Assembly (NCBI RefSeq): GCF_947172395.1
Contig: NC_069084.1
Coordinates: forward strand, 7,627,107-7,691,106
DNA length: 64,000 nucleotides
Reading direction: 5' to 3'
Source: Bicyclus anynana
Lineage: Eukaryota; Arthropoda; Insecta; Lepidoptera; Nymphalidae
Shown: piece by piece, positions 34,292 through 47,272 of the stretch
How the letters are laid out: each line of letters opens with the position of its first letter
Position numbering within the stretch: position 1 is the first letter of the stretch
Position numbers and translations under genes: made by a program
Notes under the pieces: model-generated
Database searches by the model: none
The model's input: only the letters and a program-made list of their open reading frames with translations
Told to the model about the DNA's origin: nothing

Positions 34292-34401
34292 CGTCTTACG
34301 CTCGAGTGAGTCCTCACTTCCCCACACGTACGATTTTACACCCGCACGTCTTACGCGCGAGTGAGTCCTCACTTCCCCGCACGTACGATTTTACACCCGC
34401 A
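34292..34401 (+). repeat. 55-bp tandem doubling, copy 2 only
   Basis: cgtcttacgctcgagtgagt.. and cgtcttacgcgcgagtgagt.. (34292-34346, 34347-34401). Copy 1 has a single unit. Confidence 0.8.
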
Positions 34402-35593
34402 CGTCTTTCCCCTCGTCACCCGCATATCATTAGAGTGTCATCAAAGAACTTCTTGCCTTGCCTTGCTCTAGTATCTAGACTACGCGCGAATGACGCAAAC
34501 GTAAAACGCCTCAGCAGGATAGGCTTACAGCAGAGGGCTTGGGTTTGATTTTCGATTAGAAAATATACAAGACGTTAGAGCGAAAACCTGTAATAGCCTA
34601 ATAAACCTCATTTTATGAAGGCTGAGTCAGCCAATGCTCCTACTATAGGTAAGTATGGTAGTCGATAGCCAAGTATAAATACCAAGTTCAAGCCAAGTCT
34701 ACATAGCTTGGTAAGAGTTATATAGATTTACATCTGAATTGTACTAGTAAGGACTAAAAAATTGCATACTTGGTTTCCTTGGACTAAAAAATTGCATACT
34801 TGGTTTCCTTTTAGGTGTATGTATAATTAACACTTAGGACGGATTTCTAAAAATTTTTCCCCATAAATTTTAAACCCAGGCACAGCCGCAGCAGAGTTGT
34901 CTCTAGATAAATGCGGAAGCTATTTCTCAGGTATGGGCCGGTAGAGAAAGGAATTTCAATCTTGTACATTTTCCTTCATTAACCGCGTCATTTAAAATAT
35001 TTAAAACTAAAGTTTTCTAAAATTATATTTTCAAAGTGCTCCAAAACAATTTTGTTTTAAGTTAAACTGTTCAAGTCAAGACGAATTGTTTTTTTTTTAT
35101 CTGTAGAACATTTTATATCTTCGTCGAAAGTGAAATACGAGATACGTCGCGCAAAGAGCCGATATTAATCAATCAACTGACAAACGCCTCGCGGAGGACT
35201 GGCGGTGAGTCAAATGGCGTTTAGGTAAAAAAAATAGTGGGAAAAACTTGCGAGAGACGAGAGTAAATAGGAAGAGAAATTTGCTGCGTCACTGACAACT
35301 AATAACGGTTTCGGTTGTTAGTAGCTACGTACATAAATGTTTTTTTTTTAAATTTGTAAAGATTTTCAGTATCGGTAATATTGTTTGAATCTGTAACGGT
35401 CACTATTAGATGCTAAGGAAAATGATCAGGATCGACGGTTTGACATATTTTTCCGAAGCACGGAGGTATAACACTGCTGATTTCCTTACTTAAAAAAAGG
35501 AAAAACAGAATTCTTTATTATCCGAATTAGATAGAAAAACTACAAGACCAATGAAGCAGTACTGCAGTACTGTTATAATTAATAAACAGATCC

Positions 35594-35853
35594 TTTACAA
35601 AACGGAGGTCCTGGGTTCAAAGGCCCCACCTGGGCCTATTGAGGTTTTCTTAATTGATCAGGTCTGGTTGGTGGGAGGCTTCAGCCGTGGCTAATTACCA
35701 CCCAACCGGTAAAGACCTACCGCCAAGCGATTTAGTGTTCCGGTACGATGTCGTGTAGAAGCCGAAAAGGGGTGTGGATATTCATCCTCCTCCTAACAAG
35801 TAACCTTCAGGTGAGATTGTGATCAAGAGCTAGGCTTCTAAAGAATTTAAAAA
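35594..35853 (+). mobile_element. SINE family A, head deleted, in duplication copy 2
   Basis: Starts abruptly at tttacaaaacggaggtcctg; the A box is gone and the B box is altered (gggttcaaaggcccc). Both flanks match copy 1, so the SINE was lost in part after the duplication. The junction shows TTTA microhomology. Confidence 0.75.
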
Positions 35854-36342
35854 AAAAATCCTTTATCAAAGCTTAATTAATTACACAAGAAACTTTATAA
35901 TCCAGTCATCGATTGAAAAAAAATTGGGGCAGTCTCAGGTCATATTAATTAAATTACAGACTATAAATCAGGTCTATTATGCAAAATTCATTCACAGGCA
36001 CTATGAGTGCAGCATTATGGCAAACGCCATATCAATAACAAGGCTTTATAATCGATTAAATGGGAAATGTATGGCGCCGCCAAAATATATGGCGCCATAT
36101 GTCAACGTCGAACGGATACGACCAAGATGGGGCGAATCAATTTATCAATGCATTTTTATGTATTCGTTGAGGATTTTAAATTGCACAAGATACTTGGTGA
36201 TATGCATAAATTTGTCATGATTACTTATTTCTTTATTATTAAAAAAAAAAAACTTAATGGGAAACTTCGGATCTGCTGGTAGATTATTATTGTAGGTAAA
36301 TTTCTCTAAAAGAACGTTTTTCAGAAAAAGCGAAAAGAGCTT

Positions 36343-36514
36343 GGCAACTTCGTTCGTAACACTCCCGATGGTCCGCGCGAGCCGGGGGGCGTGTAGCGTT
36401 GAATGAAAAACCCACGACTGATGCACCTCACTTTCCCGCACGCACGATTTCACACCCGCGCAGTATTTCCCCCCGTCGCCCGCATATCATGGGAGAATCA
36501 TCAACGAATTTGCC
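36343..36514. mobile_element. Foldback MITE, family F, duplication copy 2
   Basis: Counterpart of 32014-32186. A related half element (cttccccgcacgtacgattt to catcaaagaacttcttgcc) lies at the left part of both copies (29668-29755, 34370-34460). Confidence 0.6.
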
Positions 36515-36587
36515 AGAATATAATACATTGCTTTTTTTATGAAGTTTAACTAGTGTATGGGTAGATAGAGAGTTTATACGTATAGCC

Positions 36588-36917
36588 TTTTTTTTTTATT
36601 CTTTACAAGTTAGCCCTTGACTACAATCTCACCTGATGGTAAGTGATGTTGCAGTTTAAGATGGAAGCGGGCTAATTTGTTAGGAGAAGGATGAAAATCC
36701 ACACCCCTTTCGGTTTCTACACGGCATCGTACCGGAACGCTACATCGCTTGGCGGTACGTCTTTGCCGATAGGGTAGTAACTAGCCACGGCCAAAGCCTC
36801 CCATCAGCCAGACCTGGACAAATTAAGGAAATCTCAATCTGCCCAGCCGGGGATCGAACCCAGGACCTCCGTCTTGTAAATCCACCGCGCATACCACTGC
36901 GCCACGGAGGCCGTCAA
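36588..36917 (-). mobile_element. SINE family A, full length, duplication copy 2
   Basis: Counterpart of 32261-32590 with a few base changes. Confidence 0.85.
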
Positions 36918-37104
36918 AAGTCCTAGGAGAGCCTATTTAAATTTATCAAATTGTTGGTTATAATTTAGTTTCTGCTTACCATAGTTGCATAATTATAATA
37001 TCGTCAATATTTCCATGTAACTAAAATAATATACTACAACGTTAATATAATGTATAAATAATGTTTCATTTCATGAATCCGTTCAAGTTTTTAATTGTAT
37101 AATC

Positions 37105-37412
37105 CGTCATCAACCCATATTCGGCTCACTGCTGAGCTCGAGTCTCCTCTCAGAATGAGAGGGGTTAGGCCAATAGTCTACCACGCTGGCCCAATGCCGA
37201 TTGGCATACATCACACACGCAGAGAATTAAGATAATTCTCTGGTATGCAGGTTTCCTCACGATGTTTTCCTTCACCGATTGAGACACGTGATATTTAATT
37301 TCTTAAAATGCACACAACTGAAAAGTTGGAGGTGCATGCCCCAGACCGGATTCGAACCCACACCCTCCAGAATCGGAGGCAGAGGTCATATCCACTGGGC
37401 TATCACGGGCTA
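37105..37412 (-). mobile_element. SINE family B, full length, duplication copy 2
   Basis: Counterpart of 32769-33073 with scattered base changes. Confidence 0.88.
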
Positions 37413-37721
37413 TAATTTATATACAATTTATATACAGTCATTATACAATTGTATAAAGACTGTATTATATACACCTCCAGCAAACTGCATTGGACAATTG
37501 TTGTGGGTTTTAATTCTATAAATTTTCTAATAGGAGATAGGAGACCATTAAATTTTAGGCAAACGTTCAAGTGATCTTATTATTTTCTCAAATTAACTGT
37601 AAAATAAATAAAAGTTATTAGAAAAATGAAACTTTCAGTAATATAGAAATGAAATAACAAATTACACTAATAGCGTCTGTGAAATGTCTCGTACCAATAA
37701 AAGTTTTAGTCGAATACTTAC

Positions 37722-37877
37722 CGAAGAATTCCTCCGGTACTCAAATAAATCATTCCCATTAAGTGCGCAGTAGAAAGATTCCCGGAGCAAAATAGACGGA
37801 AATTTTTAGGAAGAAATGCATCGCATTTTACTGCATGTTCGTAGTTTCCGTGAAAGGGTGGTATTGAGGCAAAGAAT
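37722..37877 (-). CDS. Candidate minus-strand exon, second copy
   Basis: Duplicate of the candidate at 33384-33539 with the same donor and an open frame, differing by two missense changes. See that entry for the reading and doubts. Confidence 0.18.
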
Positions 37878-38630
37878 CTATTAATTAGACATTAACTGCC
37901 TCGTATTTTTTAATTAATCTCCTTTTCGAAAATGGATGAGGTAATGTTGTAATGAGGGTTTGAGTCCCAATTCGTGCTGAAATATTCAACTTTACTTTCT
38001 TCCAGTAATTTCTAGACAATGGCGAAACACCGCTGTGTCTCATTTAGCCTTCGGTCACAGTCAATATTATTATTAACATGTGATCGTAATTTGTTATAGA
38101 GTCAAACATTGTCATCTTAAGACCGCCAATCTACATTCGATCAGTGTGGTGGATAAGTCATGCTCTATGGCATCTTTATTAACTCTTGTTATAGGAAAAA
38201 GGAGTAGAGTAGGAGAAAGGAGTAGAATAGAAGAAAAGAGTAGTATAGGAGTATATATATGCAGTCTGAAAAAGTAGTTCGTTCAGAGAGTAAGCCCAAA
38301 AACACATTTCAAGCAACTTCAGCGCCACCTACCTTCCGAATTTAAAGTCGTACGATAGTGACAATGACATTAATTGTAGATGAGAATATCCTCTATTTTT
38401 ATTTGAGAAAAAATTAAAATAGAGGCTCAGAAATTCAAAACTTTTTGATTTTCTGAGCCACTCCAAGGGTTGCTCCCTCCCGATGGTTAAAAAATCTCGA
38501 GTCATGTAATTCTTTTACAAATCTTATATGTTTTTTTTTCTACATTTACTGTACAATTAGTGCGATAGTTGCAAATGACTCTTTCAATCGAAGTATTGAA
38601 ATCAGTTTCATTTATTTAAAAAATTCGAGT

Positions 38631-38656
38631 ATTTATTCTATTTAAATAGAATAAAT
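38631..38656. repeat. 26-bp perfect palindrome
   Basis: atttattctattt joined to aaatagaataaat, about 70 bp after the end of duplication copy 2. Confidence 0.7.
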
Positions 38657-39711
38657 AGTATACAAATAAATAGTGTAAAACATGAAGTAAATTGCAAACA
38701 GCAAATATAAAAACATGTTTCCGCATAGAGACACCTACACGATAGGTATGGAATCAAATAACAATACATAACTTACTCTTTGACGTTCACTTCATGCATT
38801 TTAATGAGGAGCATCCACACAAACATGGGACTGCATACGTTGGTAGTTTTTATTTGGAATGTTTTTCCGAAAAAAACCATTTTGAAAGAGGGCTTTGTGA
38901 TACAGATGACATGCGAGCACGAAAGCTCGTTATATTCTTTGATATTTTTATTCAAATTGAAATAACGTTTCTGTTTTAGAAATTTTATAGGTTTCGCCAG
39001 TACGAGTAAATGGTCCTAACAATTTGTTTGTATTTAATAGATCTGAAAGTAAAATTCAAAAAAAATTTATTCCTATATCACTCCTAAAACTGTGACGTAT
39101 GTAATTACACTTGTTAATCTAATACTATAAATAGGTACACCGTTTAAAGAACGAGACATAAAAAAAACATATTATGCTCAGAAAACATATAAACATCTTT
39201 TGCATTATGCAGTCTGGTAAAAATGTAAAGGGTTTTAGAATGTATTTACGAGAGAATGCAATTTAAATAGTTCACCTTTTATTTTCGCCAATTCGCGAAA
39301 AACGAATGACAATTGGACACTTCACCCGTCGATAGTTCAAATAAAAATGAATTCGTTCGACGAAATTGACTTAGGTACGATACACACTTATTCGTGGTAC
39401 CTATTTTTTAAACTTTCGTCACAGAAAACATATGCTTTCGTGTCGTTTTGCGTGAAATTCAATTTCTTTTGCATAAGAATCTCCACGACACCGAAAACGA
39501 CGAATGAAAGCTCCTGATGTTGCACTAATGTTTCAAATATTATTATGTGAGCCTGAATACATTTAATTTGAATTGTTTAGGAACACACTTGCCGATTCCA
39601 CCATTATACTAGCTCTATGGTAGAATAAAATTGCATTGGAATACAAAGACTTTTCTGGTCAATACTTGCGCTAGGTTACAATAATGATTAAAGGACAGTA
39701 AAGTAAAATAG

Positions 39712-39830
39712 TTTAAAATTCAAAATTAATTTATTTCAATTAGGCTTAGTTTACAAGCACTTTCGAAACGTCAAGTTATGTCATCATTTTAATGGTGGTA
39801 AGTAAAGTCAAAAACTTAAAATTGAAGTTA
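39712..39830 (+). repeat. Interspersed repeat, same type as 5695
   Basis: taatttatttcaattaggct, tagtttacaagcactttcga, aacgtcaagttatgtcatca. Confidence 0.5.
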
Positions 39831-40548
39831 TGAGTTGAACCAAGGAAATTATTTCTTTTGTAACTCAAGATTGTTCATCATCAATCATCCTGTAGATTTA
39901 TCATGAAAAAGTGGTTCTAAAAAGCTTCTAAGGTTTGACCCTTATAAAGCTCGCACGACGTCTTTACTTAGTATTATGAAGCTACCTTTAGCTTTCTAAT
40001 ACTAAGTAATAATAATTTTGAGTGTTTGTTGGGTTAAACACTAATCACAGGAACGGATGGTTTAAATTTAAAAATATTTTCTGTTTACGATATTCCATGT
40101 ATGACCGATATTATATCACCACACTACGATAAATAGGTAATCAATTAAAATTATGTCAAAATCGGGTAACCTTCATGTTCATATTAACTTTTTCATGTCC
40201 ATATTAACGGATGAAGTCGCTAGCCCCTGTTCGAAGAATTGAATTAAATCACTTTTCAGAAAATAATAGCCCATTATTAAAGGCACTGCCTCGCATACTT
40301 ATTAGTCTAATCTTAATAACGCACGAATAGTTGTGGCTCGGTCCTGAACTCAGTAAAAGTCTAGAACTTTTATTTTCACTTTCACGTACAGGTGAAAACA
40401 CTGACATAGTTTTCCTTGTTCAAATTATAAAAGACATTCCACGGCAGGCATCTACAAAAGAACCAGTTTAGTTTATCGTAGGAATACGAAATGGTAGTTA
40501 CAATAAAGCTAACTAATATGATAATAAGAAATGGTAGTTGTTAGGCCT

Positions 40549-40622
40549 TGTTTATAAACATGCATTAAGATTTAACCCTCAAATTTCTTCAAAGTAAAGT
40601 GAAATTTATACAGTAGTGATTC
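40549..40622 (+). repeat. Arm of the MITE family seen at 61317
   Basis: ccttgtttataaacatgcat, taagatttaaccctcaaatt, tcttcaaagtaaagtgaaat. No second arm found; the RTE tail at 40629 follows directly. Confidence 0.5.
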
Positions 40623-40628
40623 ATCTTC

Positions 40629-40845
40629 ATCATCATCATCATCATATCAGCCGATGGACGTCCGCTGCAGGACATAGGCCTTTTGTAGGGTCTTCCAAAC
40701 ATCACGATACTGAGCCACCTGCATCCAGCGAATCCATGCGACTCGCTTGATGTCATCAGTCCACCTGGTGGGTCGACCAACACTGCGCTTTCTAGTGCGG
40801 GGTCGCCATTCCAGCACTTTGGGACCCCAACGTCCCAAATTTTTG
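40629..40845 (-). mobile_element. RTE-clade LINE, 3' end
   Basis: On minus: GRWGPKVLEWRPRTRKRSVG, ..RWTDDIKRVAWIRWMQVAQY and RDVWKTLQKAYVLQRTS, then the (GAT)n tail. A base loss shifts the frame near the end. Confidence 0.85.
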
Positions 40846-41654
40846 TGGGCTTTTTCAATTATAGAACTAGAAGAATTTTAAAATCAGCACTGACAAAAAT
40901 AAATCTCTGCAAAGAAGCAACTTTTGATGCTGATTTAAAAATCTTTTTGTTGCAACAAAAGTTGGAAAGTTTGTAAACGGATTAGATTCATGGATTGATG
41001 AAAGAGAGATAAAACTAACTTGACTGCAAAGTTAAATTTTAGTTACTTTTTTCGGTAAATGGCGAATATAATGACTGTCTAACATAATAAAATATCAATG
41101 CAATATTTTATTTACATATAGTCAGACTTCCATTCTAAAATATAAAACATCAGACATCACATAGATCAGACATCAGACATAGATCGATTTTATTTTAAAA
41201 TGAGATCCCTTAGGTTGATACTTATAAAAAAATAATGTAGAAACAAGTTAATGGCATATTTTTATTATTTACACGCACTTCTAAAGAAATTGCGCTTATA
41301 AAACATTCTCATGCAAAATTACAAAACTTTTCCTTTTTGTTGTCGGCTAACATCACGAACTTTATACACGAAATGAATTTGATATAATACGGAAGCAAAA
41401 AGCAATTTAAAGTCCTGTGCCAAGCAGCACTTTAGCGGTACGAATATTTTACGAGTACGACATTGATATGACTTGTAAGCTTTTTGTGATGAAAACCATA
41501 AATAAATGAGATTTATTTAATTAGGTAAACAGTTTTTTTTATATAGATCACACAACGGAGTCTAGCATGCGACCATCGACATATTTCGTGGAGAGAAACA
41601 GAGAAATGTCGACCTGTCCCAGTCCCATCTCTTTCGTCCTAACTCTATAAAAGA

Positions 41655-41945
41655 AATATTGATATTTCCGGGTATTGGTTTTTATTTGTCTATTTATGTT
41701 CATGAGATGTGTCACGTGCCCACTAATGGGAATACGAAATTGTACTTACATTAAAGCTTGTACTATAAGACCTTGTTTAGAAACATGGATTAAGATATAC
41801 TTAACCTCAAATTTCTGCAAAGTAAAGTGAAATTTAAACAGTAGTGATTAGGTCCACTTTATTTTGTTGCGCGGGTATTGGTTAATATTGTGTGTCTATT
41901 TATCTTCACGAGATATGTAATTTCACATGACGTGCCCTCTGATAG
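41655..41945 (+). repeat. Repeated block including the MITE arm
   Basis: The stretch gggtattggtttttatttgt..gtcacgtgcc (41673-41712) recurs as gggtattggttaatattgtg..cacatgacgtgccc (41876-41937), about 203 bp apart, with the MITE arm ccttgtttagaaacatggat between them. Structure unclear. Confidence 0.45.
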
Positions 41946-42715
41946 TAATTGGTAGTTGTGGAACAAGGTATAATGGGCTTACCAAGAAGGTATGCCTATT
42001 CATTATTGTCTTAAAGATTCCCAGGTAGTAAGAATTAGGAAACAGACTTCTGGACTGACTTCCATACCCTGGCTATGTGCTGTGCCTAAGTTCTAGGGAT
42101 GTCAAAAACGAGGGGTAGAAACATAGTTTAAATTATGGAAGTCATGGTTCATGAATAACTTTTATCGGAAATTAGGTATATTACATCACATCATCATGAT
42201 CAAAATCGCTATTATCTTCGTTTTTAACTAGAAACTTAAGAATTATTTAATTTATGTCAAATCATACCAGCATCAAACAAAAAAGTTGCGATGCCACAGC
42301 ACAGACAAACAGACAGAAAGGTCATCCTCCTTTTTAAGTCATCGGAAACAAAGGCATATATTATACAAAATGCTCAATATTAATTATTCAGAAATGTGGC
42401 TACTAATGAAAAAAATCTGTAGTTTACTCTTAGTTCAGTATTGCACCAAACCGCATAGAAAAGCAAACTTCCATAAAATTACAAAACCTAGTCTTTTTGG
42501 TATCGGCTAAAAGTCCGGCCATGGTATGGATTTTATAGGCAAAAGTTTATAGGAATTCGAAATATTTTAATAGCTTTGTTCGGTCTCGTTGCAGCAAAAT
42601 GCTTGCACTAAAATGCGTTTTATACGTTTTATTTGCTGAACAACAATTATTATTGTCGTTGTTATTACCATCATAATCATCACCAGGGCTTTTATTATTT
42701 CATCTCATTGCATTA

Positions 42716-42992
42716 TCAACCAATATTCGAATTTTTAGAGAAGTTAGGCCATTAGTCCACCACGCTGGCCCAATGCGGATTGGCAGACTTCACACATGCA
42801 GAGAATTAAGAAAATTCTCTGGTATGCAGGTTTCCTCACGATGTTTTTCCTTGACTGTTCGAGACACGTGACATTTATTTTTTTAAAATGCACACAACTG
42901 AAGAGTTGGAGGTGCATGGCCTGGATCGGATTCGAACCAACACCCTCTGGAATCCGAGGCAGAGGTTATATCCACTGGGTTATCACGGCCTA
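42716..42992 (-). mobile_element. SINE family B, near full length
   Basis: tcaaccaatattcgaatttt, then a deletion of the ctgagctcgagtc block, then the normal body and head ending tgggttatcacggc. Confidence 0.8.
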
Positions 42993-44749
42993 CTACGTTG
43001 TCTAATTTTTATTTTCTTGTACGTTGTTGATATGATGATACATGACTAAAACAGAGTCTGTTTTAATCTCCAAAAAAGTACTAAGCTTTACATAGCTGTT
43101 AAAAAATATAATATATTCTTATACCTTAGATAATTATAATTAATATCACTTGGTCTTTTTTTAAATATTCCTATTCCAATTATTTCTTCACTATAGTTCT
43201 CTAATCTGGATAGGTAGATTTATCACCAATTTGAGGGTAGTTATGAAAAAGCTACCTTACTGGTCGAATGCGAGCGTCCAGACATTGAGACCTGTTAGCA
43301 CGACACGGGCGGGGCTCGTACGCAGTATTTTGTTTGCGTTCGGCACTTTGACTTCTCGAATTAATTTGAAGACAACTTGCTATTACCGAGGCCGAGGCTC
43401 AGTGCAAGTGTCTGAGAAAACATTGTCAAGGTGTCCTGCCGAGAAAGCTGTGTGCTGGCGGCTAGGCGGGTTTTCAGCATTGAAAGGTAGGTGGTTTGCT
43501 CTTGATTGCCTTCGTTTCAATAGTGAAAACCTACCCTAAATAAGTGAAGGAAACTATCGAATTCCCTAACAAGCTACAGTCCAAAGATAATAGAAATTAA
43601 GTCACAATAGCTCACCGGTAAGAGCGGTCGGACTCGTCGGAGTATCCGATCCAAACTGGATCCAGTTTGGATAGTGCTGCGTTGCAAGAACCAGCTCATG
43701 AGTAAGGGCCCCGTATGGGATCGAAATTAGGCCGTGTTATATAATAAATTAATACGAGTAGTTAGTTTCAATTCTAAAAAGGCATTAGGTAATATACATC
43801 AAAAGTTTCAACATAAATAAATAATAGACCGCGAATACGAACTTACATCATTTAAAGCTTTTCAGTACATTTAGTATCAAGTTACCTCTCCATAACTACT
43901 CCAATTCCCCGTTCCCATTTAAAAGTTGTTTAATATCGTGTTCTCAAACAAATAAATAGACTCCCCCAAAGCTCTGCAATTATACGATATATTTATGCGC
44001 TAGGGAAAAATTAAAACTGAAATCTTCACCAGCAATTATCTATTCCGTAGATAAACATCGTTATTAAAATAAACACTGCATTTTAAAACCAACTCCACTG
44101 AGCGAATGCTTTGCTTTAATGCTCCATAAACAGTTCTGTGTTCATGTCAATCACGGCTCGATGAAATCGTACCATTTAATATGGATGAGTAGCGGCGATA
44201 ATGTTGTGCTAGTGTATTTTGTGAATGCTCTAACACGTTTTAGCAAAGTATTTGTACAATACATATACTATAGGCATTCTGTCGAAAAATTAGGCGTATT
44301 CATCAATCATCAACGAAAAGCTGAATGTTGGACATGACGTGGAGAGAGCCTATAAAAGCTTAACTTCAAATTCTAGATCAAGATTTCCTATGTGCATTTT
44401 TCACCATCTTGAAAAAGGGTTGAGTTAATTTTTTTACTGTTACTTGGTTCTCCCTTCAATATTTTTTGTGGCACTTTATAAGCTCTATAATTATATAAAG
44501 GTGCTCTACATTTTTCATCGTTATTGCTGATCGAAACATTTAATGTGACTGGACTAAAAACTAACTACAGATTTGTATATGTAATATTATGTATATTTGA
44601 CTTCCACCAATAATAAGGTAGCCAAGTTAAGAATGTGGTTAAGCAGGTTTCAAGGAACCAGACCATTGACTGTCTATGATATTAAGGAGATTAATAATAA
44701 CAACTTCATAACCAATATACCTATTATAGTGCTAGTCGATCGGTCAGTG
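42993..44749. other. Unassigned stretch with a GC-richer patch
   Basis: 43250-43500 is GC-richer (102-codon plus frame 43231-43539) but has no recognisable domain; probably an old repeat. Confidence 0.4.
43600..43740 (+). mobile_element. Possible tRNA-derived SINE fragment
   Basis: acaatagctcaccggtaaga looks like an A box and gagcggtcggactcgtcgga follows; a clear B box is not present. Too degenerate to be a tRNA gene. Confidence 0.3.
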
Positions 44750-45100
44750 CAGTCCAATAGTTGTTGATATTACTGTTCCACATGACGATAATCTGATTAA
44801 AGCCAAATAGGAAAAAGTATCACAACACTTGGACCTCGCTCACGAGATTACTGCCATGTGGAAAGTTGAATCAACTATTATTGTTACGATAGTTGTTTCA
44901 GTCAATGGTCTTATAGCGAAAAGCTTCGACCAACGCCTTAAGAAGCTTTCACATAAATTTTGGATCAAGAGTCGGATTCAGAAGGCAGTGATTCTTGAGA
45001 CGGCTCGTATTGTGAGGAGGTTCTTCAGTCTGGAGCCCTGATAGCCGGTTGCTTGGGCACTCAAATGTCCCGCAGCGGGAGGGTTAAATATTTTATTATA
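44750..45100 (+). mobile_element. LINE reverse transcriptase C-terminus with in-frame stop
   Basis: The reading DITVPHDDNLIKAK then a stop then KVSQHLDLAHEITAMWKVES, ..VSVNGLIAKSFDQRLKKLS, and ..QKAVILETARIVRRFFSLEP matches the last part of a reverse transcriptase common in lepidopteran genomes, here broken by the stop before residue K. A short 3'UTR follows (ccggttgcttgggcactcaa). Upstream coding sequence is lost. Confidence 0.7.
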
Positions 45101-45569
45101 AAGCTTTAATAGTATTTTTTACATTACATAACATTGTTAAAATTAAAAAAAGGAATAACTAATAAATAAATGAGAGAAGAAAACATCTTTATCAAAAACA
45201 AAACCACTTTACCGAATGTTACTTTTTATGAAAGTTCTATCCGGTAAACGTTTCGGTCATCAAAATAGAATCAAGATTGAGTTTACCCTGAGCATATTAT
45301 TCCTGCTTTTTCTTTAGTGCGTAAGGGATTTGCGAATATATTGCAATGGGGTGAAACTTTTATGAATTATTTGCTTGTTGTCCGGAAAACCTCTTTATCA
45401 TAAAGTTAATATCGAATGATTTCATATAAGAAATCTTTACTCATCAAAATATATATAACTCAAAGGTGACTGACTGACTGACTGACATAGTGATCTATCA
45501 ACGCACAGCACAAACCACAGGACAGGTAGATGTTATGACGTAGACATCCGATAAGAAAGGAGTTTGATC

Positions 45570-45700
45570 AATTCTAATAAATATAGATTTTACTCTGGAT
45601 TAACACATAGACTACTTTTCATCCCGGATAAATCCATGGTTTCCGCGGGATTTGTGAAAAACTGAATTCTACGCGGACGAAGTCGCGGGCGCCCGCAAGT
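45570..45700 (+). mobile_element. Helitron, 5'-truncated
   Basis: atagattttactctggatta to cgcggacgaagtcgcgggcg; the end is mutated (gcccgcaagt instead of CTAGT). Confidence 0.6.
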
Positions 45701-45776
45701 TACTTATATTATAAAGCGGTAAGTTTGTGAGACTGTAGGTGTAATCTCTGGATCTACTGAACTGATTTTGAAATGT

Positions 45777-45935
45777 CGCCTGATGTCGTCAGTCCACCTG
45801 GTGGGGGGTCGACCAACACTGCGTTTTCTAGTGCGGGGTCGTCATACCAGCACCTTGGGACTCCAACGTCCTTTGGTTCTTCGAACTATGTGCCCGACCC
45901 ATTGCCACTTCAGGTTCGCGACACGTTAAGCTAAT
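45777..45935 (-). mobile_element. RTE-clade LINE, internal part of the C-terminal fragment
   Basis: cctgatgtcgtcagtccacc, ggtggggggtcgaccaacac and tatgtgcccgacccattgcc on plus match the other copies; the tail is missing. Confidence 0.75.
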
Positions 45936-46698
45936 TATAGTCTATAAATTAATTTTAATCTATAAAAATTTCCGCAAAACATATCTTTGTTTTATATTTA
46001 ATTGATATTCTATATAGAATACCCATTTTATAAAACATAACTTGAAATTTGTCACTCTAACAAAATTAAATTAAAAATAAATTTGTATTAAAATTTCCTA
46101 TTTTTCGGAAGTCGTACACTATTTTTTTTATTTTTCTGGAAAAATGTTTCGATAAAATCTATTGAAATATTATAAAATCCCATAAAGCAAGTTTGGCCTA
46201 TCAGATCCGATTCATCCAGTTCGCAGAGTTAGCCGCTTACAAAGAGGCAAAGTTTTGTAATTTAGGTTTAGAAGTTTGCTTGTTAGTGGAGTTTCGTTGA
46301 CACTGCGGACAAATGAAGCGACAGCCGATAGGGGTTAAAAATATTGGAATTATGTGGAACTCGATAATGATAGCTGGAAACTTTCGTTGAACTTTCTACG
46401 GATTTTACATTTTAAGGTCGGCAATACCTAAAAATCCTTGAACAAAGTTACACCAACAGTCTTAATTATCAGACTGCCAAAAAGATTTTCCCCACCTGTA
46501 CGAGTATGTACCTATTTGTAACGTCAATGGGGTTTTTAAGATCTATAATTAAATCTACAAATGTTGTTGTAAAATTATATATGCCTTTAGTCTTTATACC
46601 AGCATCATCTTTAACTCCCTCTGTACGTTGGATTTTAAAACTACGCAACGGATTTTAATGCACATTTACATCAATAGAATGATTCAAGAGGAAAGTAT
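45936..46698. other. No recognisable feature
   Basis: AT-rich, no repeat or coding signal seen. Confidence 0.45.
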
Positions 46699-46918
46699 CA
46701 TCATCATCATCATTATCAACCCATATTTGGCTCCTACTGAGCTCGAGTCTCCTCTCAGAATGTGAGGGGTTAGGTCAATAGTCTACCACGCTGGCCCAAT
46801 GCGGATTGGCAGACTTTACACAAGCTGAGAATTGAGAAAATTCTCTGGTAAGCAGATTTCCTCACGATGTATTTCCTTCGCCGTTTGAGACAAGTGATAT
46901 TTCCTTAAATGCACTAAA
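46699..46918 (-). mobile_element. SINE family B, 3' part with (CAT)n tail
   Basis: A catcatcatcatcattatca tail run leads into acccatatttggctcctac and the body to tttgagacaagtgatatt; head missing. Confidence 0.78.
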
Positions 46919-47272
46919 TACTTTATTATGCTATATGTATTGTATTTACTCGAAGAAATTAGATTGTTTTTATCATAACACTAAAAATACTATTAGATGA
47001 TAATAATTTCCAAAATGTAATGATAGATCTGGCAGCGTCAGGAACTCCTAAAATTAAACAAGATAATATAAACGTATGGGTATAAATAAATACCCCAGAA
47101 AACTACAACAACTTATTTTATTTGTTGCTTAAGTATACAAGTGGGTACTTTAGTACAAAATATCTATTTGAATCCGGCGTAAGCTTTCGCGTAAAATTCC
47201 TCTGAAATAAATAGGCACTAAAATGTAATGTACAACGTAATTACTATCCTAATACCTATTGTTTGTTCGCAG

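Larger units (their letters stand above)
34221..38560. repeat. Tandem segmental duplication, copy 2 (about 4.3 kb)
   Basis: Directly follows copy 1 in the same orientation; both end with the shared sequence tttactgtacaattag (34220, 38560). Copy 2 has its own 55-bp tandem doubling at 34292-34401, a deletion of roughly 130 bp that removed the 5' half of its SINE A (junction near 35594), and it lacks the 213-bp insertion of copy 1. Confidence 0.85.
38561..40480. other. Mostly unassigned AT-rich DNA
   Basis: Apart from the palindrome at 38631 and the repeat at 39712, nothing recognised. Overlapping 60-codon frames at 38773-38979 on both strands look incidental. Confidence 0.45.
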
